64,000 nt of DNA, from NCBI GenBank assembly GCA_033344775.1, contig JAWPMT010000005.1, positions 1,843,501 through 1,907,500 on the forward strand. The letters are read 5' to 3'. The DNA comes from Cytophagales bacterium (GTDB taxonomy: Bacteria > Bacteroidota > Bacteroidia > Cytophagales > Cyclobacteriaceae). Position 1 is the stretch's first letter, and each line of letters opens with the position of its first letter. Below are positions 28,501 through 35,114 of the stretch, one piece after another. The notes under the pieces were generated by a model. The model was not told where the DNA came from. It searched no databases and saw only the letters and a program-made list of their open reading frames with translations. The position numbers and the translations under genes were made by a program.

Positions 28501-30313
28501 AAAACTTCTCCTTATCTCCCTGATTATTAAAATAAATAGAAGGAAATTCTCCGGATATAGAAACAGTATAGGTCCCGGTCTCAGCATAGGTATGTGTAAT
28601 ATCTCCGGTTACATTTGTACTTGACGTACCATCCCCCCAATTCACGTCAAAATCATAAGTGAAATTCAAATTGGTAGGGATCGTAATTTCAATGTCTTCT
28701 GAATCACCTGGATTATCCGTTTTCCATTTCGTCACGAAAGAGGTGTCGTCTTTTGTAATGGTCACGGTCCAATCCTGGGTAGTGGTGCCATCTTCTGCCG
28801 TGATCGTATAAATCACCGGGCTACTAAAATCCTGTGAGCTTCCACTAACTGGAGAGATAGTGGCTCCGAGAGATAGCTCAAATATTTCATTTAGATCTGC
28901 GAGATTTGATCGATCCAGGACAGAAATGGATACCGTATGATTCGCCGCATCAATGACAGCTGGAAACAATTGATTGTCTACTTCAAATGAAATGAAGTCT
29001 GTCTCCTGTGAAATAACATGCACGTTAACGGACCAATCTTCTGTGGTGGACTCATCTTCTGCAGTGACTGTGTAGGTAAATGACTCACTAAAATCCTGGC
29101 TTTGCCCGCTCATCGGTGAAATTGTGGCTCCATCTGATAATGCAATAATTGGAACTAACCCATTTGGATTGGTCCCAGGCAACACATCAATTTCGATGGT
29201 ATGGGTAGTTCCATCAATTACAGCGGAACTTGCCTGTTCAGGAAATGAAAAACCGATAATGTCTGTTGCTTCCGAAGGTATTCGAGAAACTGAAACTGCC
29301 CAATCTTCGGTATCACTACCATTGGTCACTGTGTAAGTAATGGCAGAGGAAGAAAAGTCCTTATTTACCCCTACAGCAGGACTAACAGAAGCGCCTGAAA
29401 GCAAATCAATTTGCGACGGAGCAACAGCTGATAAATTCGCTCCTTGCTTCAGTGTAACATCAATCGTACGATTTTTGTAGTCAATTTTGGTATCCGTAGC
29501 TTGATTCGAAAATGTAAAAGATAAAATTTCTGTCCCATCACATGACAAGTTTCCACCGTTGATGTTCCAACTGAAGTCATCAATTAGCTTTTGTCTCGCA
29601 TCCTCAGCGGCACAAAAGTTCACTCCTGAAGCATCCAAGAATACATTACTCTGCAAATTCTGCCTGGACCAACCAATCAATGTATTATCATAGTTTTCCC
29701 GGGACATCCCACTATTATCAAAAGCAGCACTTAAATCAGTTACACCGGACATATCCCAATTACTCAGGTCCTGATCAAATGATGTCGCATCGAGGAAAAT
29801 CACCGACATATCCGTAATATTGGACACGTCCCAATCGCTGATGTCTGCATTGAATTGATGTGCATCCCTGAACATTTCAGCAATTGAAGTAACCCTGCTC
29901 AAGTCCGGCTGATCCGTGGAGTTATAAGTCAAATTAGTGCAGCCGTAAAAGGAGCTTGTCATATCTTGCCACTCAATACCCCCCCACTGTTCAATAGTCA
30001 TGAGCTTCTGAGCATCTTCTAGTGCATCAAAAGTCATATATGGGTAGTCACCAGAGATAGCAATCGTATAAGTACCCGGTGTATTATAAGTATGTGTGAT
30101 CGATCCGGTAACACCAGTATCACTATTTCCATCCCCCCAGTCAACCGAATAATTATAAGAATACCGACTAAATGTTGGGATCTTGACCTGATTATTATTG
30201 GATTCTCCCGGATTATCCGTCTTCCATGTGGTTATGAATTGCGAATGAGCCGTGATTACCTGAAATAGCAAAATAAATGCAACTATCAGTTGTTTCGAGA
30301 AATGTCTGGACAT
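19505..30313 (-). CDS. Giant modular BspA-repeat adhesin with type IX secretion tail
   Basis: 3602 aa from the ATG at 30313, where a signal peptide begins (MSRHFSKQLIVAFILLFQV, AHSQ cleavage site). Five modules follow. Each has a PKD-like strand set (W-K-T-D-N, then WGDG and HTYxxxGTYTVSISG), an N-cap, a run of 24-25-residue BspA/DUF285 units (FNQDISSWDVSSVTDMSSMF type) and a cap of the form NYDxxLxGWxxQNL...YC...ERQxLID..W..C. I count 2, 7, 8, 12 and 13 W-D-V units from module 1 to module 5. Beta-sandwich DUF5018-type domains (about 88 aa, ending DWTVTVTE) separate modules, and 11 of them stand in tandem before the last 80 residues. The end (VYPNPVIKELTVDF ... GMYFLKVQ) is a T9SS type A sorting domain. 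It should be exported by the type IX system and act as a surface adhesin. Confidence 0.9.
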   Translation of the reverse strand: MSRHFSKQLIVAFILLFQVITAHSQFITTWKTDNPGESNNNQVKIPTFSRYSYNYSVDWGDGNSDTGVTGSITHTYNTPGTYTIAISGDYPYMTFDALEDAQKLMTIEQWGGIEWQDMTSSFYGCTNLTYNSTDQPDLSRVTSIAEMFRDAHQFNADISDWDVSNITDMSVIFLDATSFDQDLSNWDMSGVTDLSAAFDNSGMSRENYDNTLIGWSRQNLQSNVFLDASGVNFCAAEDARQKLIDDFSWNINGGNLSCDGTEILSFTFSNQATDTKIDYKNRTIDVTLKQGANLSAVAPSQIDLLSGASVSPAVGVNKDFSSSAITYTVTNGSDTEDWAVSVSRIPSEATDIIGFSFPEQASSAVIDGTTHTIEIDVLPGTNPNGLVPIIALSDGATISPMSGQSQDFSESFTYTVTAEDESTTEDWSVNVHVISQETDFISFEVDNQLFPAVIDAANHTVSISVLDRSNLADLNEIFELSLGATISPVSGSSQDFSSPVIYTITAEDGTTTQDWTVTITKDDTSFVTKWKTDNPGDSEDIEITIPTNLNFTYDFDVNWGDGTSSTNVTGDITHTYAETGTYTVSISGEFPSIYFNNQGDKEKFLNVLQWGNMNWESMENAFYGCSNLTYEALDDPDLSMVFRMDNMFRGASAFNGAIGSWDVSRVASMGWMFSEASSFNQPLDAWNVSNVRDMIAMFFFATSFDQDLNNWDVSEVRDMFGMFNNAPAFNGAIGNWDVSSCTQVAAMFGNASSFNQDISNWDISNVTNAAGMFNNATAFNQDINRWDVTNVGEMQSMFAGATAYDQSMEDWYIVSVSNMSNMFDNSGLSRPNYDTTVKGWADLNVQPNVTVGTQGLSYCTSESERQRLINNKNWIFSGDTNVCGTEAEITSFMLPGQIGSPFIDSDNATVTISVLGGTDLSSVVPDVQISEFGLLTPSADQAQNFSIDRSYRVNSEDRNAIKDWTIKTNVLEQTNFITTWDTRKTGSSNNDQITIPVNPLLVYDYQVDWGDGNTDTNMTGSTTHTYASEGEYVVSISGTFPAIYFNDSGDKQKLLSIAHWGDNAWMSMANAFEGCSNLAYSATDMPDLSNVTDMTRMFRNCTVFNGDIGNWDVSTVQLMASTFSGAQAFNQDIGGWNVGNVTTMESLFHSCSAFNQDLSLWDVSKVTSMAVMFASCHSFNQEIGDWNVGNVVNMNGMFSGAVAFNHDISQWDVSKVAIMTSMFGDADAFNQNLNSWDVSSVVLMNQMFFGAVNFNQSVSQWNVSNVIDMSNMFTQAFKFDQNLSSWNVEKVTNMDRIFELSGLSGQNYDLILKGWSGQNLSSNVTLGATGVTYCAAATERQSMIDTYGWNIVDDGLSCNDETDILSFLVYDQDFENDPARAADIDLINHTASLKVVNGIDLTSVFGEVKLSMGATSNIIDGSRQDLSAPIVITVTAEDGTTTQDWTLSATNLGGSTTPFITTWKTDNAGDSNDDQITIPTTGTGYDYTVDWGDGSSDNNVTGDITHTYATAGTYTVSITGDFPRIYFNNAGDKSKLLTVEQWGDNPWSSFENAFRGCENFDLNTTDVPDLSNVKSMRYAFGGAKTFNGNVTQWDVSNIIDMSGLFSGATIFDQPIGGWDVSNVTDMGNMFSGGIDFNQNINAWDVSNVTDMQWMFANSTAFNQPVDDWDVSSVTNMQAMFALSQVFNQDLSSWDVSSVTDMSFMFQWSGAFQGDISTWDVSSVRSFVSTFNGISYNPDVTNWDVGKVETFWSMFRDNSTFNQDISGWNTSSATSMSQFFLNATAFNQDISSWDVSSVTDMSSMFNGASAFNQDISGWNTSKVTDMSQMFNNASAFNQDIANWDVSNVTNMQAMLQHVSLFNFNLKSWDVTKVTNMSSMLSNSGLSKNNYDATLTGWAAQNLQHNVSLGASGLLYCTTFTGRQKLIDDFNWSIVGDVVNCEIGTDILSVSLPVLVADPIIDVANHTVTLEVAAGTDLTTLAPLIELGDNAGISPAIGVSTDFSSPVTYTVTAEDGTTIQEWIITVNLNQTYFTTTWKTDNAGVTDGDRIRIPTQINSSYQYKIYWGDGRFDENVTGFIEHTYATPGTYTVSITGDFPAISFDFRGDKEKLIAIEQWGDISWRSMSSAFAGCSQMEHRATDQPDLSNVTSMTSMFQDAVLFNGAIDDWDVSNVTNMGNLFNGATSFNQDLNSWDVSNLLDMSSMFSGATSFNGDISAWDVSKVRFMYAMFIGATAFNQDIGSWSVGNVWDMGYMFTNASAFNQDIGNWDVSKVTNMEFMFNNASDFDQPIDSWNVGAVTNMRWMFNKAKAFNQPVGSWDVSKVTKMDDMFSETDVFNQDISAWDVSSVTTIDWMFWQAKMFDQPVGDWDVSSLTTLVGTFNESPFNQDISSWDVSGVTDMRLTFANNDFFNQDLSAWDVSKVTNMFGTFSRATAFNQDISAWDVSSVTNMLRMFDRATVFNQDLSAWQIAAVTNVNELFDDSGLSNENYDLILTGWSTQNLQNGLTFGAANVNYCAATAERQSIIDSINWTITDGGQSCDGTEILTFEFAEQTGAATIDASAATVSVELMSGTDLITVTPSAVTVSYGATISPEPSTAQDFSNPITYTVNSADGSSKDWVVTVTEAPSTATDITSFVLAEETGSATINATDHTVTIEVANGTDLSSLTPTIALSDGANIEAASEVTQDFSSSVAYTVTAEDGTTTQTWTVTVTEAPSTATDITSFVLSEETGSATINATDHTIAIEVANGTDLSSLTPTIALSEGASIEAASGVSQDFSTSVAYTVTAEDRTTTQTWAVTVTEAPSTATDITSFVLAEETGAAMINATDHTIAIEAANGTDLSSLTPTIALSDGASIEAASGVTQDFSTSVAYTVTAEDGTTTQTWTVTVTEAPSTATDITSFVLAEETSSGTINTSDHTITIEVDNGTDLSALSPTISVSSGASITEASGVVQDFSSSVAYTVTAEDGTTTQIWTVTVTEASSTATEITSFVLAEETGSATINTTDHTITVEVANGTDLTTLTPAIGVSSGASITEASGVVQDFSSPVEYTVTAEDGATTQIWTVTVTEAPSTATDVISFVLAEETGSATINTTDHTITVEVANGTDLTTLTPTIGVSSGASITEASGVVQDFSSPVEYTVTAEDGAITQTWTVTVTEAPSTATDIISFVLAEETGSATINTTDYTINVEVVNGTDLTALTPTIGVSSGASISQASGVVQDFSSSVDYTVTAEDGTTIQVWTVTVKEAPSLATDITSFVMAEQTGEASINTEGHTVNIEVASGTDVKVLTPIIGLSEGASISPASDATQDFSNAVTYTVTAEDGNTTQVWVVTVTVAPDSRSSASDIVAFVLTEQTGAATIDVGAHSVNIEVAYGTDLTTLTPTIEVSAGASISPASEMLQDFSTVVTYTVTAENETTQEWTVTVTEAPSTDTDILAFTLLEQSGPAVINETDHTISIEVVIETDLSSLTPTIAISDGATISPAATQVQDFSAAVTYTVTAEDGMTSQDWVVTVTEEEALSASTNATVQVYPNPVIKELTVDFSEQSARSELTIVDSSGRQILRATQERQGKLILNVSDLMPGMYFLKVQEGEDLSTYRFIKE
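19760..22705 (-). repeat. Eleven tandem DUF5018-type domain repeats
   Basis: Eleven consecutive copies of a roughly 267-base unit, each encoding ATDITSFVLAEETGSATIN and ending TWTVTVTEAPST or a close variant. Copies 2-8 (about 20550-22460) are nearly identical over long stretches at DNA level; the outer copies are more diverged. Such an array can gain or lose copies by homologous recombination and is prone to assembly collapse. Confidence 0.85.
22706..30240 (-). repeat. Five BspA-type modules with DUF5018 spacers
   Basis: Approximate module positions on the minus strand: module 1 at 30240-29545 followed by three DUF5018 domains to 28750; module 2 at 28740-27660 plus one; module 3 at 27385-26245 plus one; module 4 at 25935-24500 plus one; module 5 at 24220-22706. 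The 72-75-base sub-repeats encode the W-D-V ladder. Each module has two cysteines in its C-cap that could form a disulfide. Confidence 0.8.
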
Positions 30314-30574
30314 AGGTAAGTTGTCTAATTGTTTGTGTCGCCAAATAAACCACAAATACCTTCGGCACCCAAAAAAAAATTGCTAACAGGGAAAAATGTG
30401 GTTTGTAAGACATTTCCAGAGTGCTTTTATCCGTAGGCAATCCGGTTTTATTCAAGCAGCATTAGCTCATTTTGTATAAATGTGTATCAGATAAGTCCCC
30501 CAATTGCAGAATAACGACTTGTAAAAGTGTCTTTTATATATTCCGTTCAAGTACGCTTCTTAAAGCAACAATCA

Positions 30575-31438
30575 TTAAAAAACTTCCACCCTGAAATCAC
30601 ACACAAACTCATCCCCAGGCTGAACGATCTGTACTCCTTCCTTCTTCTCAATATCTCCTTCGTGATACTTGTGATCTGCCATTCCGAACCAGGGCTCTAT
30701 GCAAACAAAGGGTGAGGTTCGGGACATGGACCATATGCCTAGATAAGGAAATCCCTGATAATGAAACTTGAGCCATCGCTTGTCCCCTCTTTCCAAAGAC
30801 ACATTGGTAGAATTCAAGGACTTAAAGACCAGTGCATCATCATCGAAAAGGGGATCAGTGATTGGAAGTGTTTTCCCAGAAAAACAGGGTCGGGTCTCGC
30901 CACTAAAAAAACCATCTTCACCCAGCATGTGTGTTTCAATATCTTCTTCCTTGTTAAAAACCAATCGATAATCTGATCTTTGCTCGCCTGGAAGTTGCGG
31001 ACATCTAAAGGCAGGATGGCCACCTATTGAAAAGGGCATGGGCTCGTCACCCAGGTTTCGCACCACATATTCATTGATGATAGATTGTCCTTTGAATCTG
31101 TAAGAGACATCCAATTGGAACTCAAATGGATATTTGGCCCGAAGTTGCTCATTAGACGCCAGTCTGAAGGTAACCGCCTCTTCCGTATTTGAAACCATCT
31201 CAAATACATGATCCCTGGCAAATCCATGCTTATCCATTGGATACCGCCGACCTTTATACAGGTAACTATCGCCTTTCAACATGCCGATGAATGGAAAAAG
31301 AACCGGTGCATGCTTGCCCCAATGAGCAGGGTCCGCCTCCCAAATGTATTCATGACCCGAAGCTTTCAGGACAAGACTTTGCAATTCAGCCCCTTTCGGC
31401 GCAATGATAGCGGAGAGCAACTCATTTTCAATCGTCAT
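30575..31438 (-). CDS. Aldose 1-epimerase family protein
   Basis: 287 aa from the ATG at 31438 (MTIENELLSAI); a second ATG lies 9 bases upstream at 31447, and anything earlier would run through the terminator at 31472. Galactose-mutarotase-like beta-sandwich: GAELQSLVL near 15, HEYIWEADPAHWGKHAPVLFPFIG near 28-51, MDKHGFARDHVFEM near 66-79 and FSIGGHPAFRCP near 133 with the conserved histidine. It resembles the LacX/YeaD branch, which interconverts sugar anomers or hexose-6-phosphates. The substrate is unknown. It stands downstream of the FecR-like gene on the same strand, behind a terminator. Confidence 0.82.
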   Translation of the reverse strand: MTIENELLSAIIAPKGAELQSLVLKASGHEYIWEADPAHWGKHAPVLFPFIGMLKGDSYLYKGRRYPMDKHGFARDHVFEMVSNTEEAVTFRLASNEQLRAKYPFEFQLDVSYRFKGQSIINEYVVRNLGDEPMPFSIGGHPAFRCPQLPGEQRSDYRLVFNKEEDIETHMLGEDGFFSGETRPCFSGKTLPITDPLFDDDALVFKSLNSTNVSLERGDKRWLKFHYQGFPYLGIWSMSRTSPFVCIEPWFGMADHKYHEGDIEKKEGVQIVQPGDEFVCDFRVEVF

Positions 31439-31471
31439 GGTATTCATTAGGTTTAAGACCTTGAAAATAAA

Positions 31472-31497
31472 AAACCCCGCCACTTCTGGCGGGGTTT
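31472..31497 (-). terminator. Rho-independent terminator of the FecR-like gene
   Basis: On the minus strand AAACCCCGCC pairs perfectly with GGCGGGGTTT around AGAAGT, followed by TTTATTTTC. It lies 25 bases past the stop at 31523. Confidence 0.85.
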
Positions 31498-31522
31498 CCG
31501 ATCATTTCTTTTTGTGTGGTGG

Positions 31523-32434
31523 CTATTCCACAATTCCGTTCTTAATCAGGAAATCTTCGTAAAGATCTCTGAATGACTCCACTTCAGGAGAGAGTTGAAT
31601 GGCTTCTTCGTACTTGGTCAGTGCATCCAGCAACAAAGCATTCTCTTCGAAGAATGTCGCCAGTACCACTTTGCTAAGTGGCGAATCTGCAGCAACTTCT
31701 TCTGTTAGTGCAGTAAGATTTTCCGCAATCTCAGGCTTGTCAGAGGCATTCACCTTTTTAATGCCGTAATCACCAGAAGCAACTTCTTCATTGTCTTTCT
31801 GAACGACGGTGAAAATGTACAATCCTGACTCATTTTCCATTTCATCAAAGGAAAGGTCGATGTGATTCTTATCTGTTTCCTGCGTGAAAATTTCTTCGTC
31901 GAAGATGTTTTTGATGGTCACCACATACTGGGTTCCATCTTCAGTCCCTTCAGGAACTCTCCATCGTACGACTGCATCCGAACTAAACACATCTACTGAG
32001 CTTGGTAATAAAACCTGGATAGATCCGTCACCACCACGTTGAACCGCTCCGGTAGTGTTTGATCTTGATCTGATTCCTCCTCTATCACCTTCATTCATTT
32101 TGGCGGCAATGAATTGGGCGTATCTACTGGCGGCAGATGTTTTTTTCGTATTGATTTTAGAAGCAAGGTCAACAACTTTATTTGCCCCTTCGCCTCTCAA
32201 CTCTGTCGTCTTACCCGATTTGTGCATCAATCCGATGTAAGCATCTGCAGACGTCAGAAGTTCTTCTCCTTCGAAGAGTAGCGCACCTGTTTTGAGCACA
32301 ACCACATCTCCGCTAGCTTTCTTCACTTTGTTTTGTCCCTTATTGGCGAGGACTTTAAAAGTAAAACCCTGTCCAAAAGCTACTCCAATCGTTAGCGCCA
32401 GTGACAGCAAAACCGACGAAACCTTCTTTTTCAT
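31523..32434 (-). CDS. FecR-like exported protein with TPR-like C-terminus
   Basis: 303 aa. The signal peptide is MKKKVSSVLLSLALTIGVAFGQ. The N-terminal domain (about 28-95, VLANKGQNKVKKASGDVVVLKTG, then GLMHKSGKTTELRG) has the pattern of FecR/LysM-associated beta domains. The middle (about 135-225) is a beta-sandwich (DAVVRWRVPEGTEDGTQYVVTI). The last 70 residues are helical and include one clear tetratricopeptide-like unit (NALLLDALTKYEEAIQLSPE). Its start is about 60 bases after the stop of the CHASE2 gene, so both may be in one operon. FecR-like proteins paired with CHASE2 proteins suggest extracytoplasmic sensing; this is inference. Confidence 0.65.
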   Translation of the reverse strand: MKKKVSSVLLSLALTIGVAFGQGFTFKVLANKGQNKVKKASGDVVVLKTGALLFEGEELLTSADAYIGLMHKSGKTTELRGEGANKVVDLASKINTKKTSAASRYAQFIAAKMNEGDRGGIRSRSNTTGAVQRGGDGSIQVLLPSSVDVFSSDAVVRWRVPEGTEDGTQYVVTIKNIFDEEIFTQETDKNHIDLSFDEMENESGLYIFTVVQKDNEEVASGDYGIKKVNASDKPEIAENLTALTEEVAADSPLSKVVLATFFEENALLLDALTKYEEAIQLSPEVESFRDLYEDFLIKNGIVE

Positions 32435-32492
32435 TATGATCTGTATTTAGTGGTTACAAAGTTAAATGTTTATCATGTTTGTTCAACGGATA

Positions 32493-33734
32493 TTATAGCC
32501 GGTCAGCCTTAAATAATGCCCGTCTACCCTCTTTGGTAAATGTATTCTTGATCACTCCGTAGTAAACCTCCAATGCATCACCGGAAAGTGCAATCGCTAC
32601 CAGCGCGATTGTCAAATCAACATAATAATTATACGAATCAAAGATCTGAACCATTAGGAAATAAAAGAACAATAATTCGATGAGTTGTATAAGTTTTGTC
32701 GATCCATCGTACCATTTCGGGATTTTTTTGTAGATGACAGAGAACAATGCGACATTCAAAAAGCATAAAATGATGGCGATTGTGACCTGCCAGAAATCTG
32801 ACATATGATTCACAGGGTCATCACTCAATACCATCGAGGCGATATTGGCATGAATCACTCCTCCGTACATATCAGGTAACGTTCGACCTGCATAAACAGA
32901 GTTTAATGGAGTGATATACTTATCCTCAAAATTTTTCCGATCTCCCAGGTAGTCACCTAAATAACAAAAAATCACCAGCTTTCCCTGGATCATTTCTGGC
33001 GTAAAATTCTCTTCTAATACATCCGGCCAATCCAAAGCACTGTATTTAGTGCCAAATTTTGAAGCGCCAAAATCCATGACGTTTCCTTTAAAATTGATGA
33101 GTTCAATCAGGTTATCTCGATCCAGGTATTTTTCAGCTTTTTCAGGGTCAAGATAACTGGCCATTTTGATGCCAAGGGCGATATGCTCGGTACCATCATC
33201 TGCAATGCGTCTTGGCCAAAATTGACGACAAAATTTCAGTTCATCCTGACTCTCAGCCTCAGCATCCAAATTGGCGTGAGCGAAAGTCGCATTGGTGTTG
33301 AACTTGTCAAGGCTGTAGAATACCGTATCAACCGTATTATCGTCATCAACGATCATTTGGCTGACCATCACCAGATTATCAACAGAATTAAGAGCACCTT
33401 CCAGGATCATGTCTTCCAGGGTATCCTTCGGAATCATGAAAAAAGTATCCATTGCAAGCGCGGCAGGATTGTGTTGATTGATCTTGTCAACCATGATCCC
33501 TACCGTGCCGCGAGATTCGGCACCAATGTTGACCAAAACAATCCGATCATCCGCTATAGGGTCATTCCTGAGTTGGGAAAATACAATATCGGTCACCTGA
33601 AAATCTCCAAGTGCGTCAGCGATCGGATCGAAAATCTCGAATATTTTGAAGGCAGACGCAGACTTAAAAAGTCCCATCAGCCCAAAGACAAAGAGAGTGC
33701 CAAGAATTACATCAAGCCAAAGTTTCCTGAACAT
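32493..33734 (-). CDS. CHASE2-domain membrane protein without an output domain
   Basis: 413 aa. An N-terminal helix at about 7-25 (LDVILGTLFVFGLMGLF) is followed by a periplasmic CHASE2 domain at about 40-300 (DDRIVLVNIGAESRG, HNPAALAMDTFF, VIFCYLGDYLGDRKNFEDKY with the conserved DKYxTPL-type segment). Three helices close the protein at about 310-390 (VTIAIILCFLNVALFSVIY, LIELLFFYFLMVQIF, LTIALVAIALSGDALEVYY). CHASE2 domains normally feed a kinase or cyclase; here the chain stops after the membrane helices, so any output must come from a partner. It is first in a likely pair with the FecR-like gene. Confidence 0.8.
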   Translation of the reverse strand: MFRKLWLDVILGTLFVFGLMGLFKSASAFKIFEIFDPIADALGDFQVTDIVFSQLRNDPIADDRIVLVNIGAESRGTVGIMVDKINQHNPAALAMDTFFMIPKDTLEDMILEGALNSVDNLVMVSQMIVDDDNTVDTVFYSLDKFNTNATFAHANLDAEAESQDELKFCRQFWPRRIADDGTEHIALGIKMASYLDPEKAEKYLDRDNLIELINFKGNVMDFGASKFGTKYSALDWPDVLEENFTPEMIQGKLVIFCYLGDYLGDRKNFEDKYITPLNSVYAGRTLPDMYGGVIHANIASMVLSDDPVNHMSDFWQVTIAIILCFLNVALFSVIYKKIPKWYDGSTKLIQLIELLFFYFLMVQIFDSYNYYVDLTIALVAIALSGDALEVYYGVIKNTFTKEGRRALFKADRL

Positions 33735-33890
33735 CGTAGCATCGGTTAGTGGGTGAAAAAATCTTAATTTACCCGCAATTAATGTTTATTCGACTTATCG
33801 ATCAAGTCAGACGTGAAAAAGCTAATTTATTTTAATGAATTTACTGATCTTGACCGTGTCAGGTTGTTATATCCACAGAATATTCGGTGA

Positions 33891-34874
33891 ATGAACCAAA
33901 ATCGCCTTCCAACGGTAACAAAAATAAGCGAGGAAATAAAAAAAGGGAATCGAATTCTGCTGAGCCGGGCAATTACCTTAGTGGAAAGTAAACGTGCTGA
34001 CCATCAGGCTACTGCAGCTGAGCTAATCGAAGACCTACTTCCTGAGACAGGAAAATCCATTCGTCTCGGAATCACAGGTGTGCCTGGTGTAGGAAAAAGT
34101 ACCTTTATCGAAGCACTGGGCCTTCACCTGATCGCATTGGGCAAGAAGCCGGCGGTGCTCTCCATTGACCCAAGTAGTTCCCTATCACACGGCAGTATTT
34201 TGGGTGATAAAACAAGAATGAACGAATTGTCCCGTCATCAGCGGGCCTTTGTGCGCCCTAGTCCTTCTGGCACTTCACTTGGCGGGGTGGCAAAAAAAAC
34301 CAGGGAAACCATCTACTTGTGTGAGGCAGCAGGCTTTGATGTGATCATTGTGGAAACAGTAGGAGTTGGCCAAAGCGAAACGGTCGTAAAAGACATGGTG
34401 GATTTCTTCCTATTGCTAATGCTATCTGGAGGTGGAGATGACCTGCAAGGTATTAAGAGAGGCATCATGGAAATGGCCGATGGTATTGCTATCAATAAAG
34501 CCGATGGCGCCAATAAAACCCAAAGCACCATTGCCGCCAGAACCTACCAAAAGGCCATGCACTTGTTTCCTCCCAGCCTTTCCGGTTGGACAGTGCCGGT
34601 AACAACCTGTTCAGCACAAGAAAATGAAGGCATTGCTGAATTGTGGGAGCAAGTTTTGAAATACGAATCCAAAACCCGTGCAAATGATTACTTCCGTCAA
34701 AACAGAACAGAACAGAATTTAAAATGGTACCGGGAAGGGGTTTCTGCGATATTGGAGCAATACTGGTTACGAGATCCTGATCTTCAGGAAAAAATCCATT
34801 CTCTCGAAGAGAAAATAAGAACCGATGCACGCTCGGTGAGCAGTGCATTGGCTGAGATCAGTCAATCGCTTTGA
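33891..34874 (+). CDS. meaB: Methylmalonyl-CoA mutase-associated GTPase MeaB
   Basis: 327 aa, normal length. The Walker A is GVPGVGKST (residues 63-71). The switch/Walker B region VIIVETVGVGQSE is near 155-167, and GIAINKADGAN near 198-208 is the NKxD base-specificity motif. The N-terminal helical arm and C-terminal dimerisation helices are present. MeaB (ArgK/YgfD) protects and reloads adenosylcobalamin-dependent methylmalonyl-CoA mutase. The mutase genes are not in this window, so the partner must lie elsewhere. The gene appears to be monocistronic. Confidence 0.93.
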   Translation: MNQNRLPTVTKISEEIKKGNRILLSRAITLVESKRADHQATAAELIEDLLPETGKSIRLGITGVPGVGKSTFIEALGLHLIALGKKPAVLSIDPSSSLSHGSILGDKTRMNELSRHQRAFVRPSPSGTSLGGVAKKTRETIYLCEAAGFDVIIVETVGVGQSETVVKDMVDFFLLLMLSGGGDDLQGIKRGIMEMADGIAINKADGANKTQSTIAARTYQKAMHLFPPSLSGWTVPVTTCSAQENEGIAELWEQVLKYESKTRANDYFRQNRTEQNLKWYREGVSAILEQYWLRDPDLQEKIHSLEEKIRTDARSVSSALAEISQSL

Positions 34875-34920
34875 GTTTATTCGGCTTTTACGAACTCCTA
34901 CTTTAATTGTCATTATACTG

Positions 34921-35006
34921 GTGAAGCTTTCGAAACGCCATTAATCCCACTTTCAAAAAGAAGGTATTGTGGGGAATTTGGAAGGAAAAGGTTTCTAAAG
35001 CTTCAC
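34921..35006. repeat. Long imperfect hairpin in an intergenic region
   Basis: GTGAAGCTTTCGAAAC (34921-34936) pairs with GTTTCTAAAGCTTCAC (34991-35006), 15 of 16 positions, with a 54-base interior that has weaker internal pairing (CCCAC/GTGGG). There is no T-tract, so it is not a simple terminator. It could be a small palindromic element or a structured leader. Confidence 0.5.
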
Positions 35007-35114
35007 TTTCTTTACTCCATGGTAGATCTTAATTTTTGAATACAATCTACTTTTTAGAAACGCCCTCCTTTTGGAAAGTCCTTCCCAAATATTTAACTTC
35101 TGCCTCTTCCGAAA

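Noticed and set aside
33183-33749. 188-residue frame antisense to the CHASE2 gene
   Set aside because: Opposite strand of a well-supported gene; no domain or start context.
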